Shown: positions 1-10,130 of the stretch, piece by piece
Numbering within the stretch: position 1 is the first letter of the stretch
Layout of the letters: each line of letters opens with the position of its first letter
NCBI GenBank assembly: GCA_963556495.2
Contig: OY747702.1
Location: 10,799,193 to 10,863,192, forward strand
Source of the DNA: Valencia hispanica
Lineage: Eukaryota > Chordata > Actinopteri > Cyprinodontiformes > Valenciidae
Reading direction: 5' to 3'
Length of the DNA: 64,000 bases
Notes under the pieces: model-generated
The model's input: the letters and a program-made list of their open reading frames with translations, nothing else
Told to the model about the DNA's origin: nothing
The model's database searches: none
Made by a program: the position numbers and the translations under genes

Positions 1-138
1 CACTTAACGGCCACTAGTACCACTAGTGGGCATTTTGAGGCCACTAGTAGCACTAGTGGGCACTTAACGGCCACTAGTACCACTAGTGGGCATTTTAAGG
101 CCACTAGTACCACTAGTAGGCACATAGCGGCCACTAGT
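1..138. repeat. ACTAGT 30-bp minisatellite, left fragment
   Basis: Tandem units of about 30 bp. Each contains two ACTAGT hexamers separated by three bases (ACTAGT-N3-ACTAGT), followed by a GGGCACTTAACGGCC-like spacer. This piece continues at 1569 after the LINE, so the LINE inserted into a pre-existing array. The array runs off the left edge of the window, so its true length is unknown. Confidence 0.95.
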
Positions 139-1568
139 TTGCTTTTAAATTCTGACAAGACAGAAGTTGCTGTCTTTGGACCAGAAGTTCTTAAACAGAA
201 ACTGATTAGTCAATCACTTCATCTGGATTGCATTAAATTGGCCCCCAGTAATAACGTAAAGAACCTCGGCGTTATTTTTGACCAAGACTTGACATTTAAA
301 TCCCATATTAAACAGGTTTCTAGGATTTCTTTCTTTCACCTCCGGAATATTGCTAAAATTAGAAACATCCTGTCCAGGAGTGATGCTGAGAAACTAGTCC
401 ATGCATTTGTTACCTCAAGGCTGGACTACTGTAATTCTTTACTATCAGGAAGTCCACAAAATGCCATTAAAAGCCTTCAATTGATCCAAAATGCGGCAGC
501 AAGAGTTCTGATGAATATTAAAAAGAGAGATCACATTTCTCCTGTTTTAGCTTTCCTTCATTGGCTCCCTGTTAAATCCAGAATAGAATTTAAGATCCTT
601 CTTCTTACATACAAAGCCCTTAATAATCAAGCTCCATCATACATCAGAGATCTAATTGTTCCAAATGTTCCTAAAAGAGCACTTCGCTCTCAGACTGCAG
701 GTTTACTTGTAGTTCCTAGGATCTCTAAAAGTAGAATGGGAGGCAGATCTTTTAGTTATCAGGCTCCTCTCCTGTGGAACCAGCTCCCAGCTTTAGTCCG
801 TGAGGCAGACACTCTGTTTACTTTTAAGGCCAGGCTTAAAACTTTCCTTTTTGATAAAGCTTATAGTTAGAGTGGCTTAGGTCATCCTGAGCTATCTCTG
901 TAGTTATGCTGCTATAGGCTTAGACTGCTGGAGGACAGACTTGCCAATTTTCTTCACTCTGCTACTTCCTTTTCTCCTACGACTCTCCAGTTGTATTACA
1001 GTACATTCTGTTATTTCGACTGTTAACTTTGTTTTCTCTCAGTGTTTTTCTCCCCATCGAAGATATACCTGGTCTGGTATCCTGCTTGGCTGCAATGCCC
1101 TGTTGGACGGGGGGCATCGACTGGGATGATCCTCTCAGTAACTGAACATCCACTGTGTCCTGTTATCAACTTTTTACTTTCTGTAACATAGAAAGTTCTC
1201 TTATATCGGATCTTCTGTTCCTTCTGTGTTCTGCTCTGTCTTCTCAAACCCCCAGACGGTCGTGGCAGATGGCCGCTCCTACTGAGCCTGGTTCTGTTGG
1301 AGGTTTCTTCCTGTTAAAGGGGAGTTTTTCCTCTCCACTGTCGCTACATGCTTGCTCAGTATGAGGGATTGCTGAAGGATTGCTGTGGTTGGAAATCTGC
1401 CCAACCTCACGCCAATGACTGACGCAATCTGCTGGGATTCCTTAAATAGGAAACTTTTTAACTGATTGGAATGTTTGTATAAATGTATTGAAATGACTTC
1501 TTGTTAAGTGCCTTGAGATGACATCTGTTGTGAATTGGCGCTATATAAATAAACTGAATTGAATTGAA
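137..1568 (+). mobile_element. 5'-truncated L2-type LINE inserted in the ACTAGT array
   Basis: The insertion begins directly after an ACTAGT unit, in frame within the 3' part of a reverse transcriptase gene, continues through about 700 bp of 3' untranslated sequence and ends in a short (TTGAA)n-like tail after GGCGCTATATAAATAAACTG. That tail with a pentamer repeat is typical of fish L2/CR1-group LINEs (family knowledge). ACTAGT units resume immediately afterwards. A target-site duplication cannot be resolved because both flanks are the same repeat. Related antisense 3' fragments lie at 6393-6629, 8948-9268, 9336-9520 and 15564-15773. Confidence 0.85.
139..870 (+). pseudogene. LINE reverse transcriptase, C-terminal part (5'-truncated)
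   Basis: An uninterrupted frame of 243 codons up to a TAG stop. It carries the block that follows the catalytic palm in L2/CR1-type fish LINE reverse transcriptases: LGVIFDQDLTFKSHI near residue 44, SRLDYCNSLLSG near residue 93, LQLIQNAAARVL near residue 113, and HWLPVKSRIEFKILLLTYKA near residue 141. The polymerase active site and the endonuclease domain are missing because of the 5' truncation, so no functional enzyme is made. The first codon is TTG at the insertion junction and is not a true start. The absence of stops or frameshifts over 730 bp suggests a young insertion. L2 versus a sister clade is judged from motif memory only. Confidence 0.85.
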
Positions 1569-2990
1569 ATAGTAGTACTAGTAGCACTAAGCTTAGAAGC
1601 CACTAGTAGCACTAGTGGGCACTTAACGGCCACTAGTACCACTAGTAGGCACATAGCGGCCACTAGTAGAACTAGTAGGCACATAGTGGCCACTAGTAGC
1701 ACTAGTAGGCACATAGTGGCCACTAGTAGCACTAGTAGGCACATAGCGGTCACTAGTAGCACTAGTAGGCTTTTCAAGGCCACTAGTAGCACTAGTGGGC
1801 ACTTAGCGGCCACTAGTAGCACTAGTGGGCACTTAGAGGCCACTAGTGCTACTAGTGGCCACTATGTGCCTACTAGTGCTACTAGTGGCCGCTGTGTGCC
1901 TACTAGTGGCCGTTAAGTACCCACTAGTGCTACTAGTGGCTTCTAAGCTTAGTGCTACTAGTACTACTAGTGGCCGTTAAGTGCCCACTAGTGCTACTAG
2001 TGGCTTCTAAGCTTAGTGCTACTAGTTCTACTAGTGGCCGCTATGTGCCTACTAGTGGCTTCTAAGCTTAGTGCTACTAGTACTACTAGTGGCCGCTAAG
2101 TGCCTACTAGTGCTACTAGTGGCCTCTAAATGTCCACTAGGGCTACTAGTGGCCTCTATGTGCCCATTAGTGCTACTAGTGGCCTCTAAATGTCTACTAG
2201 TGCTACTAGTGGCCGTTAAGTGCCTACTAGTGCTACTAGTGGCCGCTAAGTGGCTACTAGTGCTACTAGTGGCCTCTTAATGTCCACTAGTGCTACTAGT
2301 GGCCGTTAAGTGTCTACTAGTGGCCGCTAAGTGGCTACTAGTGCTACTAGTGGCCTCTAAATGTCCACAGGTGCTACTAGTGGCCATTAAGTGCCTACTA
2401 GTGCTACTAGTGGCCTCTAAGTGGCTACTAGTGCTACTAGTGGCCTCTAAATGTCCACTAGTGCTACTAGTGGCCTCTAGGTGCCCACTAGTGCTACTAG
2501 TGGCCGCTAAGTGGCTACTAGTGCTACTAGTGGCCTCTAAATGTCCACTAGTGCTACTAGTGGCTTCTAAGCTTAGTACTACTAGTGCTACTAGTGGCCG
2601 CTAAGTGCCTACTAGTGCTACTAGTGGCCTCTAAATGTCCACTAGGGCTACTAGTGGCCTCTATGTGCCCACTAGTGCTACTAGTGGCCTCTAAATGCCC
2701 ACTAGTGCTACTAGTGGCCTCTAAATGCCCACTAGTGCTACTAGTTGCTTCTAAGCTTAGTGCTACTAGTGCCCGCTAAGTGCTTACTAGTGCTACTAGT
2801 GGCCGCTAAGTGGCTTCTAATGCTACTAGTGGCTTCTAAGCTTAGTGCTACTAGTGGCCGCTAAGTGGCTACTAGTGGCCTCTACATGCCCACTAGTGCT
2901 ACTAGTAGCTTCTAAGCTTAGTGCCACTAGTGTTACTAGTGGCCTCGAAATTCCCACTAGTGGCAACTAAGTGTCCACCAGTGCCAATAG
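1569..2990. repeat. ACTAGT 30-bp minisatellite with strand switch at about 1849
   Basis: About 47 units of roughly 30 bp, each with two ACTAGT sites three bases apart. Up to about 1849 the units read GGCC-ACTAGT-AGC-ACTAGT-GGGCACTTA. From there on they read as the reverse complement (TAAGTGCCC-ACTAGT-GCT-ACTAGT-GGCC). Variant units with TTCTAAGCTTAGTGC recur at intervals and suggest a higher-order pattern. Because 30 is a multiple of three, several open frames rich in Ser/Thr or Leu/Val run through the array. They are by-products of the repeat, not genes. Confidence 0.95.
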
Positions 2991-3460
2991 TGGCTGCTAA
3001 GCTAACATTAGCAGGTACTGTATACAGTCAGGCCATGTTGCCATAACAGTACATGCTGTCTTAATTCAAAAAATGACTAATAAAGCTGGCAACAATTAGC
3101 TGTCTTATTTTCTCACATTGACAGCTTTAGAAAACTTGAAAACATAGCACTACAAATGACAATAATATACTGTTGTGAACCAGAAAATAAGAAATAAGGG
3201 ACTATGGAGGAAATGAAACAAACTATTACATTAGTAATTCTGTGCATATCTTAGCCACTAAAATGTCAAGGGTGCCACATGGGCTATTTTATGGGTCTAT
3301 CTGAATAAAATAGTTCTGATTAAGTTAACAAAAAAATTGGCACATCTTTTAGAATGACTGCTGTTAAACACTTTAGTATCCAGCGTGGCCACTTTAAGGC
3401 TTTAAGCACACAGTTTGAACATCCACCAATCAAAATCCATGTCCCACCTTCCTCATTTGC
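2991..3460. other. Spacer between the two ACTAGT regions, no feature seen
   Basis: Mostly AT-rich single-copy-looking sequence without ACTAGT phasing, transposon ends or credible coding potential. It separates the regular 30-bp array from the diverged ACTAGT-rich region. Confidence 0.5.
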
Positions 3461-5205
3461 ATGCAGTCCACTAGTCCTATTAGTGACACTAGTGGCTGCA
3501 TGTTGCAACATACATTTTAACTAGTAAAGGCTAGAATGTCCACTAGCAACACTAGTGGACAGTAACACACAATATTATGGTTTTACTAGTACCACTAGTA
3601 AAAGCCAAAAAGTGTACTAGTAGCACTAGTGAGACTTTTTTGATTTCACTAGTACCACTAGAAGAGGGCAACATGTCTACTAGTACTACTAGTAAGGGCC
3701 AAAATGTGTACTAGTAGCACTAGTAAGTGGCAAAATATCCACTAGTAGCACAAGTAGGGGACTTTTACACCTTACTAGTAGTACTAGTGAGATCAAAAAT
3801 GCTCACTAGTGTTACTAGTGGCAAGGTTTTGCTTTTTACTAGTGTGACTGGTAGAAGAAAGTTTGTCTCACTCGTGAGCTTCTGAACGTCACATGTAAAG
3901 GCTTTGGCTGTACTAGTGCTCATCTGCGCATCACTAGTTCGCAACTAGTATACCACTAGTATGCAATTACAGACTACTAGTGCGTGACTACACACTACTA
4001 GTGCAACATTCCTTTAACATGTGAGACATTTCTGCACACTGGTAGGACAACTTTGGCATACTAGTAGGACAGCTACATCTTACTAGTGAGGGAAAACTGT
4101 GCACTAGTTGACAATTCTGTACCGCTAGTGCTACTAGTGACATCATAAATTTCTACCAGTTAACATCTAGTGCTGCATTAGTAGTACTAGTAGCATACAG
4201 ATGTCAACTAGTGCAAAGTTTTGCCTCACTAGTAAGACGTAGCTGTCCTACTAGTATGTCAATTTGTCCTACTAGTGTGCAGAAATGTCTCACATGTTAC
4301 AGAAATGTTGCACTAGTAGTGTGTAGTCACGCACTAGTAGTGTGCAATTGCATACTAGTGGTAAGCTAGTTGAGAACTAGTGATGGGCAGATGCGCACTA
4401 GTACAGCCAAAGCCTTTTCATGTGACGTTTAGAAGCTCACTTGTGAGACAAACTTTCTTTCACTAGTTACCCTAGTAAAAAACAAAACCTTGCCACTAGT
4501 AACACTAGTGAGCATTTTTGATCTCACTAGTACTACTAGTAAGGTGTAAAAGTCCCCTACTTGTGCTACTAGTGGATATTTTGCCACTTACTAGTGCTAC
4601 TAGTACACATTTTGGCCCTTACTAATAGTACTAGTAGAGTAAAACATGCCTCACTAGTAGCACTAGTAGACATGTTGGCCTTTTCTTGTAGTACTATTAA
4701 TATGATAAAAGTCTCACTAGTGCTACTAGTAGACTGTCTGGCTTTTACTAGTTTTACTAGTAAGGTAAAACACATCCTCACTAGTACCACTAGTGGATAT
4801 TTTAGCTTTCACTAGTACTACTAGTGAGCATCTTCGTTGTTACTAGTAGTACTAGTAAGAAAAAAACCACCCCACTAGTTCTACTAGTGGACATTTTGTC
4901 TCTTACCAGTACATTTAGTGAGGTCAAAATGCCTTACTAGTGCTACTAGTCGGTATTTTTGCGCTACTAGTAGGGTTCAGGAGGCTACTAGTGCGTGACA
5001 CATGCCTACTAGTTGGGTCTAGTAGTGTCACTAGTGCTGCACAGTAGTTTACTAGTAAGGTTTGATTGCATACTAGTAGTCCAAAAGTGGCACTAGTAGT
5101 GGAAAAAACGTGACAAGTAAGACACAGTCGTTATACTAGTGCACCCTAGTCATTATACTAGTCTGCCAAATTGTCTTACTAGTGAGGATGAAGTGTGTAC
5201 TAGTA
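3461..5205. repeat. ACTAGT-rich region with diverged spacers
   Basis: ACTAGT hexamers recur every 10 to 30 bases, many as ACTAGT-N3-ACTAGT pairs, up to GTACTAGTACATGG at about 5205. Unlike the array before it, the sequence between hexamers differs from unit to unit. It opens with a small hairpin (GCATGCAG-CCACTAGT facing ACTAGTGG-CTGCATG) at about 3460-3507. Most of the region belongs to the inverted repeat annotated separately. Confidence 0.9.
3540..4800. repeat. Long inverted repeat centred at about 4157
   Basis: The left arm is matched in reverse complement by the right arm. GAGACATTTCTGCACACT-type sequence at 4023-4040 pairs with 4274-4291, 3754-3771 pairs with 4543-4560, and 3697-3710 pairs with 4604-4617. 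In all three pairings the start of the left segment plus the end of the right one equals 8314, so the arms stay in register over hundreds of bases. Farther out the left arm lacks about 30 bp found in the right arm. The arms are diverged but still carry matching ACTAGT sites. A foldback-type element or a palindromic duplication would both fit. Confidence 0.85.
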
Positions 5206-5306
5206 CATGGATTTAAAGTTGGATATCAAAGATATCTAATAAATGCTCAAACGGCTTTCCATAATGTTAGCAATATGGATTGCTATAAAGCGGTACTGCT
5301 GCAAAG

Positions 5307-5687
5307 GTGGGGTTCTCCACACAAGGAGCGGAGGGGGCTGAGAGACTATTCATTCACCCTGTAAAGGGTCATTTTAGCACCTGCTGGCTCAAGAAAATGA
5401 TTGAAAACATGACAAAGAGCGTGTGTGCATCTGTCTCATCTTCAATGCCTGAGCTCCCAGAAGTGGGTCAGTTAACAGCCCGCTTTTCAAAGAGGTCAAA
5501 GATGATCCACCTTATACTCTTAATTGTTCCTAAGTTGTCCGAGGTGGTTGAACCCTTCATCCAGTATCAGTTTGGGAGTAGTCAAAGGTCAAGATCAACC
5601 CGCCTCATCCAGTTACCTTTCCTGAAATCTTGGAGGTGGTTGAGGCTGTCCTGCATCTACAACTCCCTGATCTCTATGACTTGCTGA
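5307..5687 (+). other. Unrecognised 126-codon open frame
   Basis: Open frame just right of the ACTAGT region. It shows no domain, signal peptide or catalytic motif that I recognise. It may be a piece of an old retroelement, since the sequence after it (5700-6030) has LTR-like character. No splice or promoter evidence supports a host gene. Confidence 0.15.
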
Positions 5688-5699
5688 GTACGCTTCTTT

Positions 5700-6040
5700 A
5701 GCACTTGATGAGCCTGCTGGATCCACTTTTTCCCTCTGTATTCATTTAGTGTCATTCCTCAATCAATCTTATTAGTTCACTCTAACTCCTTGCTTCCCCC
5801 CTCAGCTTTAATTACCACTCCAGCCTAAATACCTCTCAGCTTAGTCAGCTCTTTTTTAACACACCCTGCAATGTTTCATGTCATGTGTTTCCCACCAATC
5901 CAGTTGTTTCCTTGTGTTGTGCAATTTGTTGGTTAGGTTCTATTAAAACCACCTTTTATCATGACCCTGTATACGTCCTGCTTGCGTTTGGGTCCTTAAC
6001 CTCCAAGTTGGACCATTTCATGCATTGGATTATATCCTCA
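5700..6040 (+). mobile_element. Possible LTR 3' part (low confidence)
   Basis: Pyrimidine-rich sequence followed by a stretch ending in CTTGCGTTTGGGTCCTTAAC, which resembles the end of fish retrotransposon LTRs. No target-site duplication or paired end could be identified, so this is only a suggestion. Confidence 0.2.
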
Positions 6041-6219
6041 TCACAGGGGCACCCCTGGCCAGGGTTGCACTGTCCACCTCTGGAACCTAGGTCCCACCCA
6101 AGATAATTGACAGGTGATTAAATCTAGAAAGATACATTAGATATATTACTGTTCATGTATGTGTTAATCTTGTAGGATGGAGTGGCGTCTTAGTTGGTTG
6201 ATACCTGAAGCTACAGATG

Positions 6220-6392
6220 CTAAGGAGGTAAGAGATTGTCCAGTAATCATAGGCCCGTCTCAGTCGTTGTGTCCTTGGGCAAGACACTTCACCCGCCTTG
6301 CCTACTGGTGGTGGTCAGAGGGCCTGGTGGTGCCAGTGTGTACAGCAGCTTCGCTTCTGTTAGTGTGCACCAGGGCAGCTGATGCTACAACG
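6220..6392 (+). mobile_element. Degenerate tRNA-derived SINE fragment
   Basis: Contains TTGTGTCCTTGGGCAAGACA followed by CTTCACCCGCCTTGCCT, the same block seen in the clearer SINE at 17395-17640. The tRNA-like head is badly decayed. It abuts an antisense L2 fragment on its right. Confidence 0.55.
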
Positions 6393-6629
6393 GGAAGAAA
6401 CCTCCAACAGAACCAGGCTCAGTAGGAGCGGGCAATCTGCCACGACCATCTGGGGGTTTGAGAAGACAGAGCAGAGACACAGAAGGAACAGAAGATCTGA
6501 TATAAGAGAACTTTCTATGTTACAGAAAGTAAAAAGTTAATAACAGGACACAGTGGATGTTCAGTTACTGGGAGCATCATCCCAGTCGATGCCCCCCGTC
6601 CAACAGGGCATTGCAGCCAACCAGGATAC
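6393..6629 (-). mobile_element. L2-type LINE 3' fragment, antisense
   Basis: Reverse complement of the stretch at about 1070-1310 of the LINE at 137-1568, including GAAACCTCCAACAGAACC and GATGCCCCCCGTCCAACAGG. It is non-coding and truncated at both ends. The high similarity by eye to the first copy indicates the same LINE family. Confidence 0.8.
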
Positions 6630-7309
6630 ATTTGGTGTGTTATTGTGACGCTGGACTGCAGGGATGCAGATATATTCCAGTAGTATAATTCATGTGTGTG
6701 TAAATGACAAGTATGATATTTGCATCACCTGTGTTATAGTAATGTGTTAACATGGCTGCGTATAACATATTTCCACTGCTGTGAAGGATCTTTCGGAACT
6801 TCATTACTTTATTTACTGACGAAGTTGGCTTTGAGCTCACACCCATTGATTAGTCACCTGGCTAACTTACTCCTGCTACTGGACTAAATGTGTAATATTT
6901 CTGTTGAATTATACGTGTATGTTTAGTGCTTGGTTCGGGTACAGTACAGACAGTGTTTCCACTACGCAGTTACATGGCGAGTATATTTAGCAGTTATATA
7001 TATAGTTCGATATTTGACGATAATTAAGGACCAGAAGAATCTCGTTCAAATTTTCACAACAAAAGTGTTACCTTATATTAATGGTAAATTCATAGACTTC
7101 ATCGACCACTACTGCCCATTGGTGTTGACGAGCCGTTTGGCAGATGCAAGAAAGTGTCAGCGCGTTTAATCAGTTATACCTCACTGAATCCCAAACTGAT
7201 TTTTACAATTTTTTTACCTGCAAATGTCATACATGTAGAATACAATACAATATAGAATATTCTATTACCGTTAAGCCAATTTGAATGCTAAATTACATGA
7301 ACTCATGTG
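6630..7309. other. No feature recognised
   Basis: AT-rich sequence containing one 79-codon open frame (6930-7169) without any recognisable domain. Nothing here can be supported as a gene or a named repeat. Confidence 0.4.
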
Positions 7310-7900
7310 TCCTGTATCATGCTTTGGGGGTGCTTTTCTGCTAAAGGAACAGGTCAACTGCACCTTATTGAGGAGAGGATGGATAGGACAACATATCGCA
7401 AGATTTTTTGTAACAACCTCGTTCCCTCAGTAAGAGCATTGTAGATAGGGTTGTGGCTGGGTCTGCCAGCATGACAATGACCTGAAACACTCAGCTAGAG
7501 CAACTAAGGAGTGGCTTAGTAAGAACCATTTCAGGTCTTCAGAACTAAACCCAATAGAAAATCTTTAAAGAGAGCTGAAACTCTGTGTTGCCCAGCAACA
7601 GCCACAAAGCGTAAAATAAACTCTGGAGAAAATCTGTATAGAGTATAGGGCCAAAATCCCTGCTGCAGTGTGTGCCAACCTGGTCAAGAACTACAGGAAA
7701 CATTTGAACTCTATAGTTGGAAACAAAGGTTTTTGTACCACAAATTAAGATCCTTTTTTTTATTGTACCAAATCTTGATTTAATGCAGTAGATTTCTAAT
7801 ATGGTATTTAAAAATCATACAATGTGACTTTCTGGGATTTTGTAGATATTGTCTCTCATAGTTGAGATGTATAATGAATTTTTTCCTCACTGTATAAGTA
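7310..7900 (+). pseudogene. Tc1/mariner transposase, C-terminal half, degenerate
   Basis: Broken-frame translation shows the C-terminal half of a Tc1-type DDE transposase: a [15 protein letters not shown] stretch (7325-7360), [17 protein letters not shown] at about 7470-7520 (the second catalytic Asp block), then [14 protein letters not shown] at about 7538-7575 carrying the third acidic residue, and [18 protein letters not shown] near 7680-7730. Stops and frameshifts are present, including a stop before RELK and one before the QHDND block, so it is dead. A terminal-repeat-like stretch (ATAGTTGAGATGTATAATGA, about 7857-7877) resembles the right end of the Tc1 relic at 35310-36510. The 5' half is missing. 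Confidence 0.75.
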
Positions 7901-8947
7901 GAGGTATTCTATTCAATATTTTGGATGTTTTTCTGTGATAGTCTTAAATGTAGACTACAATGTAAAATAATGAATTCAATGGCAAAACCTGTACACTAAT
8001 AAGGCCAGAATATCAAAAATAACAAGTTTCCCACCTAGGAAATAGACTTACCCGTTTCCACCTTGAGAAGAGGTTCCTTTTATGATGAGTAATAACAAAA
8101 CTTTCCTACACGTTTAAGCAAAATACAAATAATCTGGGGTGACAATGACTGAGCTAAAACAGTGACCACAGTTAATGAAAGAGGAAAAACAAATCTTGAC
8201 CAAACCCTGCCACCTAATACTCTCACAGTGAACATGCACACACAAGCAGCACACTCACATCACATCTCCTAAGTCTAGCCTGCGGCTTTATCCCATTTTT
8301 AATGCGCTGAAAAAGGTCAGGCTATCAAAAAGTCACTTGATAGAAAATTGGGACGATGTCTGAATAGCTGAAACACCCGCCGTCCAACCTGCTCAATGAC
8401 TTTCTCCATTATGTTGTTCGGTTAGTTGGCTGCAGTGAGACAAAGTAACAGCTGACATTTAGTGGGATTACAATACTCTGATTACATGAGCAGCAATGAA
8501 TAATAATAGAGGAAACTGAAGTGGTCAGAAAAAACAATTTAAGTGGGAAAAAAATAAATACATTTTGATGGAGGAAAACAAAATACTGATCCAAAACATG
8601 AAGCTTATAGTGTATTTTTCTGAACAGTAACCTTATTTTTATTTATGTAATATAAGGAGAATTAATGAGAATTCATTACCTGTCCACTGACTTCCAGTGT
8701 TCTGATATTCATCATCTAAATTTGAATTAGGCTGTTCCTGCAGGGAAAAGATTCTTTGAACACTTGCTCTGCACTGAGACGGACGTACTGATGGATAGGC
8801 TGGAGAATGTGCAGGACTTTCCGTTGACATGCTTAGCTGGTCCAAGCCTTAGTTTTCAGACTGAGCCTAGACAAACTATCACTCTGAGTGTAGGAAAATC
8901 AATTAAGGGATCATCAGAGCTCTGTTCTTGGTCCATTTCTGTTCAAT
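7901..8947. other. No feature recognised
   Basis: AT-rich sequence without convincing coding potential or transposon ends. Short open frames near 8409-8845 lack any motif. Confidence 0.4.
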
Positions 8948-9268
8948 ACAATTCAATTCAGTTTATATATACAGAGCCAATTCACAACACGTCATCTCAA
9001 CACACTTTACAGGGGGAAAAAAGTCAATTCAATACATTCATAAAGACAATCCAATTGATCCTAGTTATCAAACAATGCCATAACGTTCAGTGCATTATTG
9101 AAGTTGGTTTAGGAAGTTTTCTCTCTAAGGAAACCCAAGAGATTGCATCGAGCCATTGACTTTGCAGCAATCCCTCATACTGACCAAGCATGTAGAGACA
9201 GTGGAGAGGGAAACTCTTTCTTTAACAGGAACAAAAACCTCCAGCAGAACCTGGCTCAGTACGAGCAG
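8948..9268 (-). mobile_element. L2-type LINE 3' end, antisense
   Basis: Begins (as the reversed 3' tail) with AATTCAATTCAGTTTATATA and contains CATCTCAACACACTTTACAG, CATGTAGAGACAGTGGAGAG and AACCTCCAGCAGAACCTGGC. All correspond in reverse to the 3' untranslated region of the LINE at 137-1568. The 5' truncation lies at about 9268. The open frame 8764-9159 overlapping it is accidental. Confidence 0.8.
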
Positions 9269-9335
9269 AGAGACACAAATAAGAAACAGAACCACTGACC
9301 TCGTGGTACTTTCTATGCTAAATATATTTTTTTAA

Positions 9336-9520
9336 GTTATAGAACACCAATTCACAACAAACGTATTCTGAAGACATTTCACAAGCAAAACAATTCAGAT
9401 CATTTTGATTTTTTTCCATGTAAGGAAGTCCAGCTGATTGAATGGAGTCATTGATTTTGCCACAATCCCTCTCCTAACTGGGCATATTAATTGCACAGTC
9501 GTTAACCTTTCAGCAATTCC
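9336..9520 (-). mobile_element. Older L2-type LINE 3' fragment, antisense
   Basis: Carries a diverged version of the same tail (CACCAATTCACAACAAACG, GAAGACATTTCACAAGC, then GAATGGAGTCATTGATTTTG). It lies about 70 bp from the previous copy and is clearly more decayed, so it is a separate, older insertion. Confidence 0.55.
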
Positions 9521-10009
9521 TCCGAGTCTGAAATTACGTTACACTGTACAAATAAAAGCTAATGAGACTGAGCTAAAAGAACCTCTCACAAGCACAACTG
9601 CCTGGCTCTGAATATCAGATAATGTGCACAGTCTCTGGTTTCATTCTGTCTGGCCATCATGTTTTCCTGTTATCATTCCTCTCCTCATGCACCTGTGATC
9701 ATTGCTTTTTCAGAATTGGGTCACTTGCTATTGTTTTCCTCATGTTTTTTTATTTTTTTAATGAGGAGCATGGTTGAATTAGTTATACTACAGGCAAAGC
9801 AACTGACCCAAATCCTCAGTACACAAACAGTCATGATGTTTTTCTCCACAAGTCCTCCTTATTGTTCTACTAGATAGAACATTTGCATAACCTCATTAAA
9901 GGGGTAATTCACTTTTTTGTTGTTGCCTCTCCAACGCCCATGAGGTTTAAATTTGTCAAACAGTATAGCTGTTCCTGAATACTAATAATATACTGTACTA
10001 TGTGTACTA

Positions 10010-10130
10010 GGGATGTTCAATATCGCTTTTTATTTTTACCAATATTCGATATACCGATATAGTCGAAATATTAATTTCCTATACCAATATCAACTGATAT
10101 GGGCGATAGATGTCTATTTAAACGTTTAAG
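10010..10130. mobile_element. Possible DNA-transposon end rich in CGATAT
   Basis: CTAGGGATGTTCAATATCG followed by several CCGATAT/ATATCG hairpins resembles the palindromic ends of fish hAT-type elements that begin TAGGGATG. No second end or target duplication was found nearby. Confidence 0.3.

Noticed and set aside
1541..2779. Open frames with repeated Ser-Thr-Ser or Leu-Val-Leu-Leu-Val-Ala motifs
   Set aside because: They follow the 30-bp repeat period (ten codons) in several frames on both strands. They have no start context and end where units vary.
1569..2990. CRISPR-like appearance of about 30-bp repeats
   Set aside because: There are no unique spacers of constant length, the repeats are contiguous, no cas genes are present and the sequence is vertebrate.
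4569..4815. Opposed 73-codon frames rich in Ser/Thr
   Set aside because: Produced by ACTAGT sites read in frame as Thr-Ser. No independent evidence.
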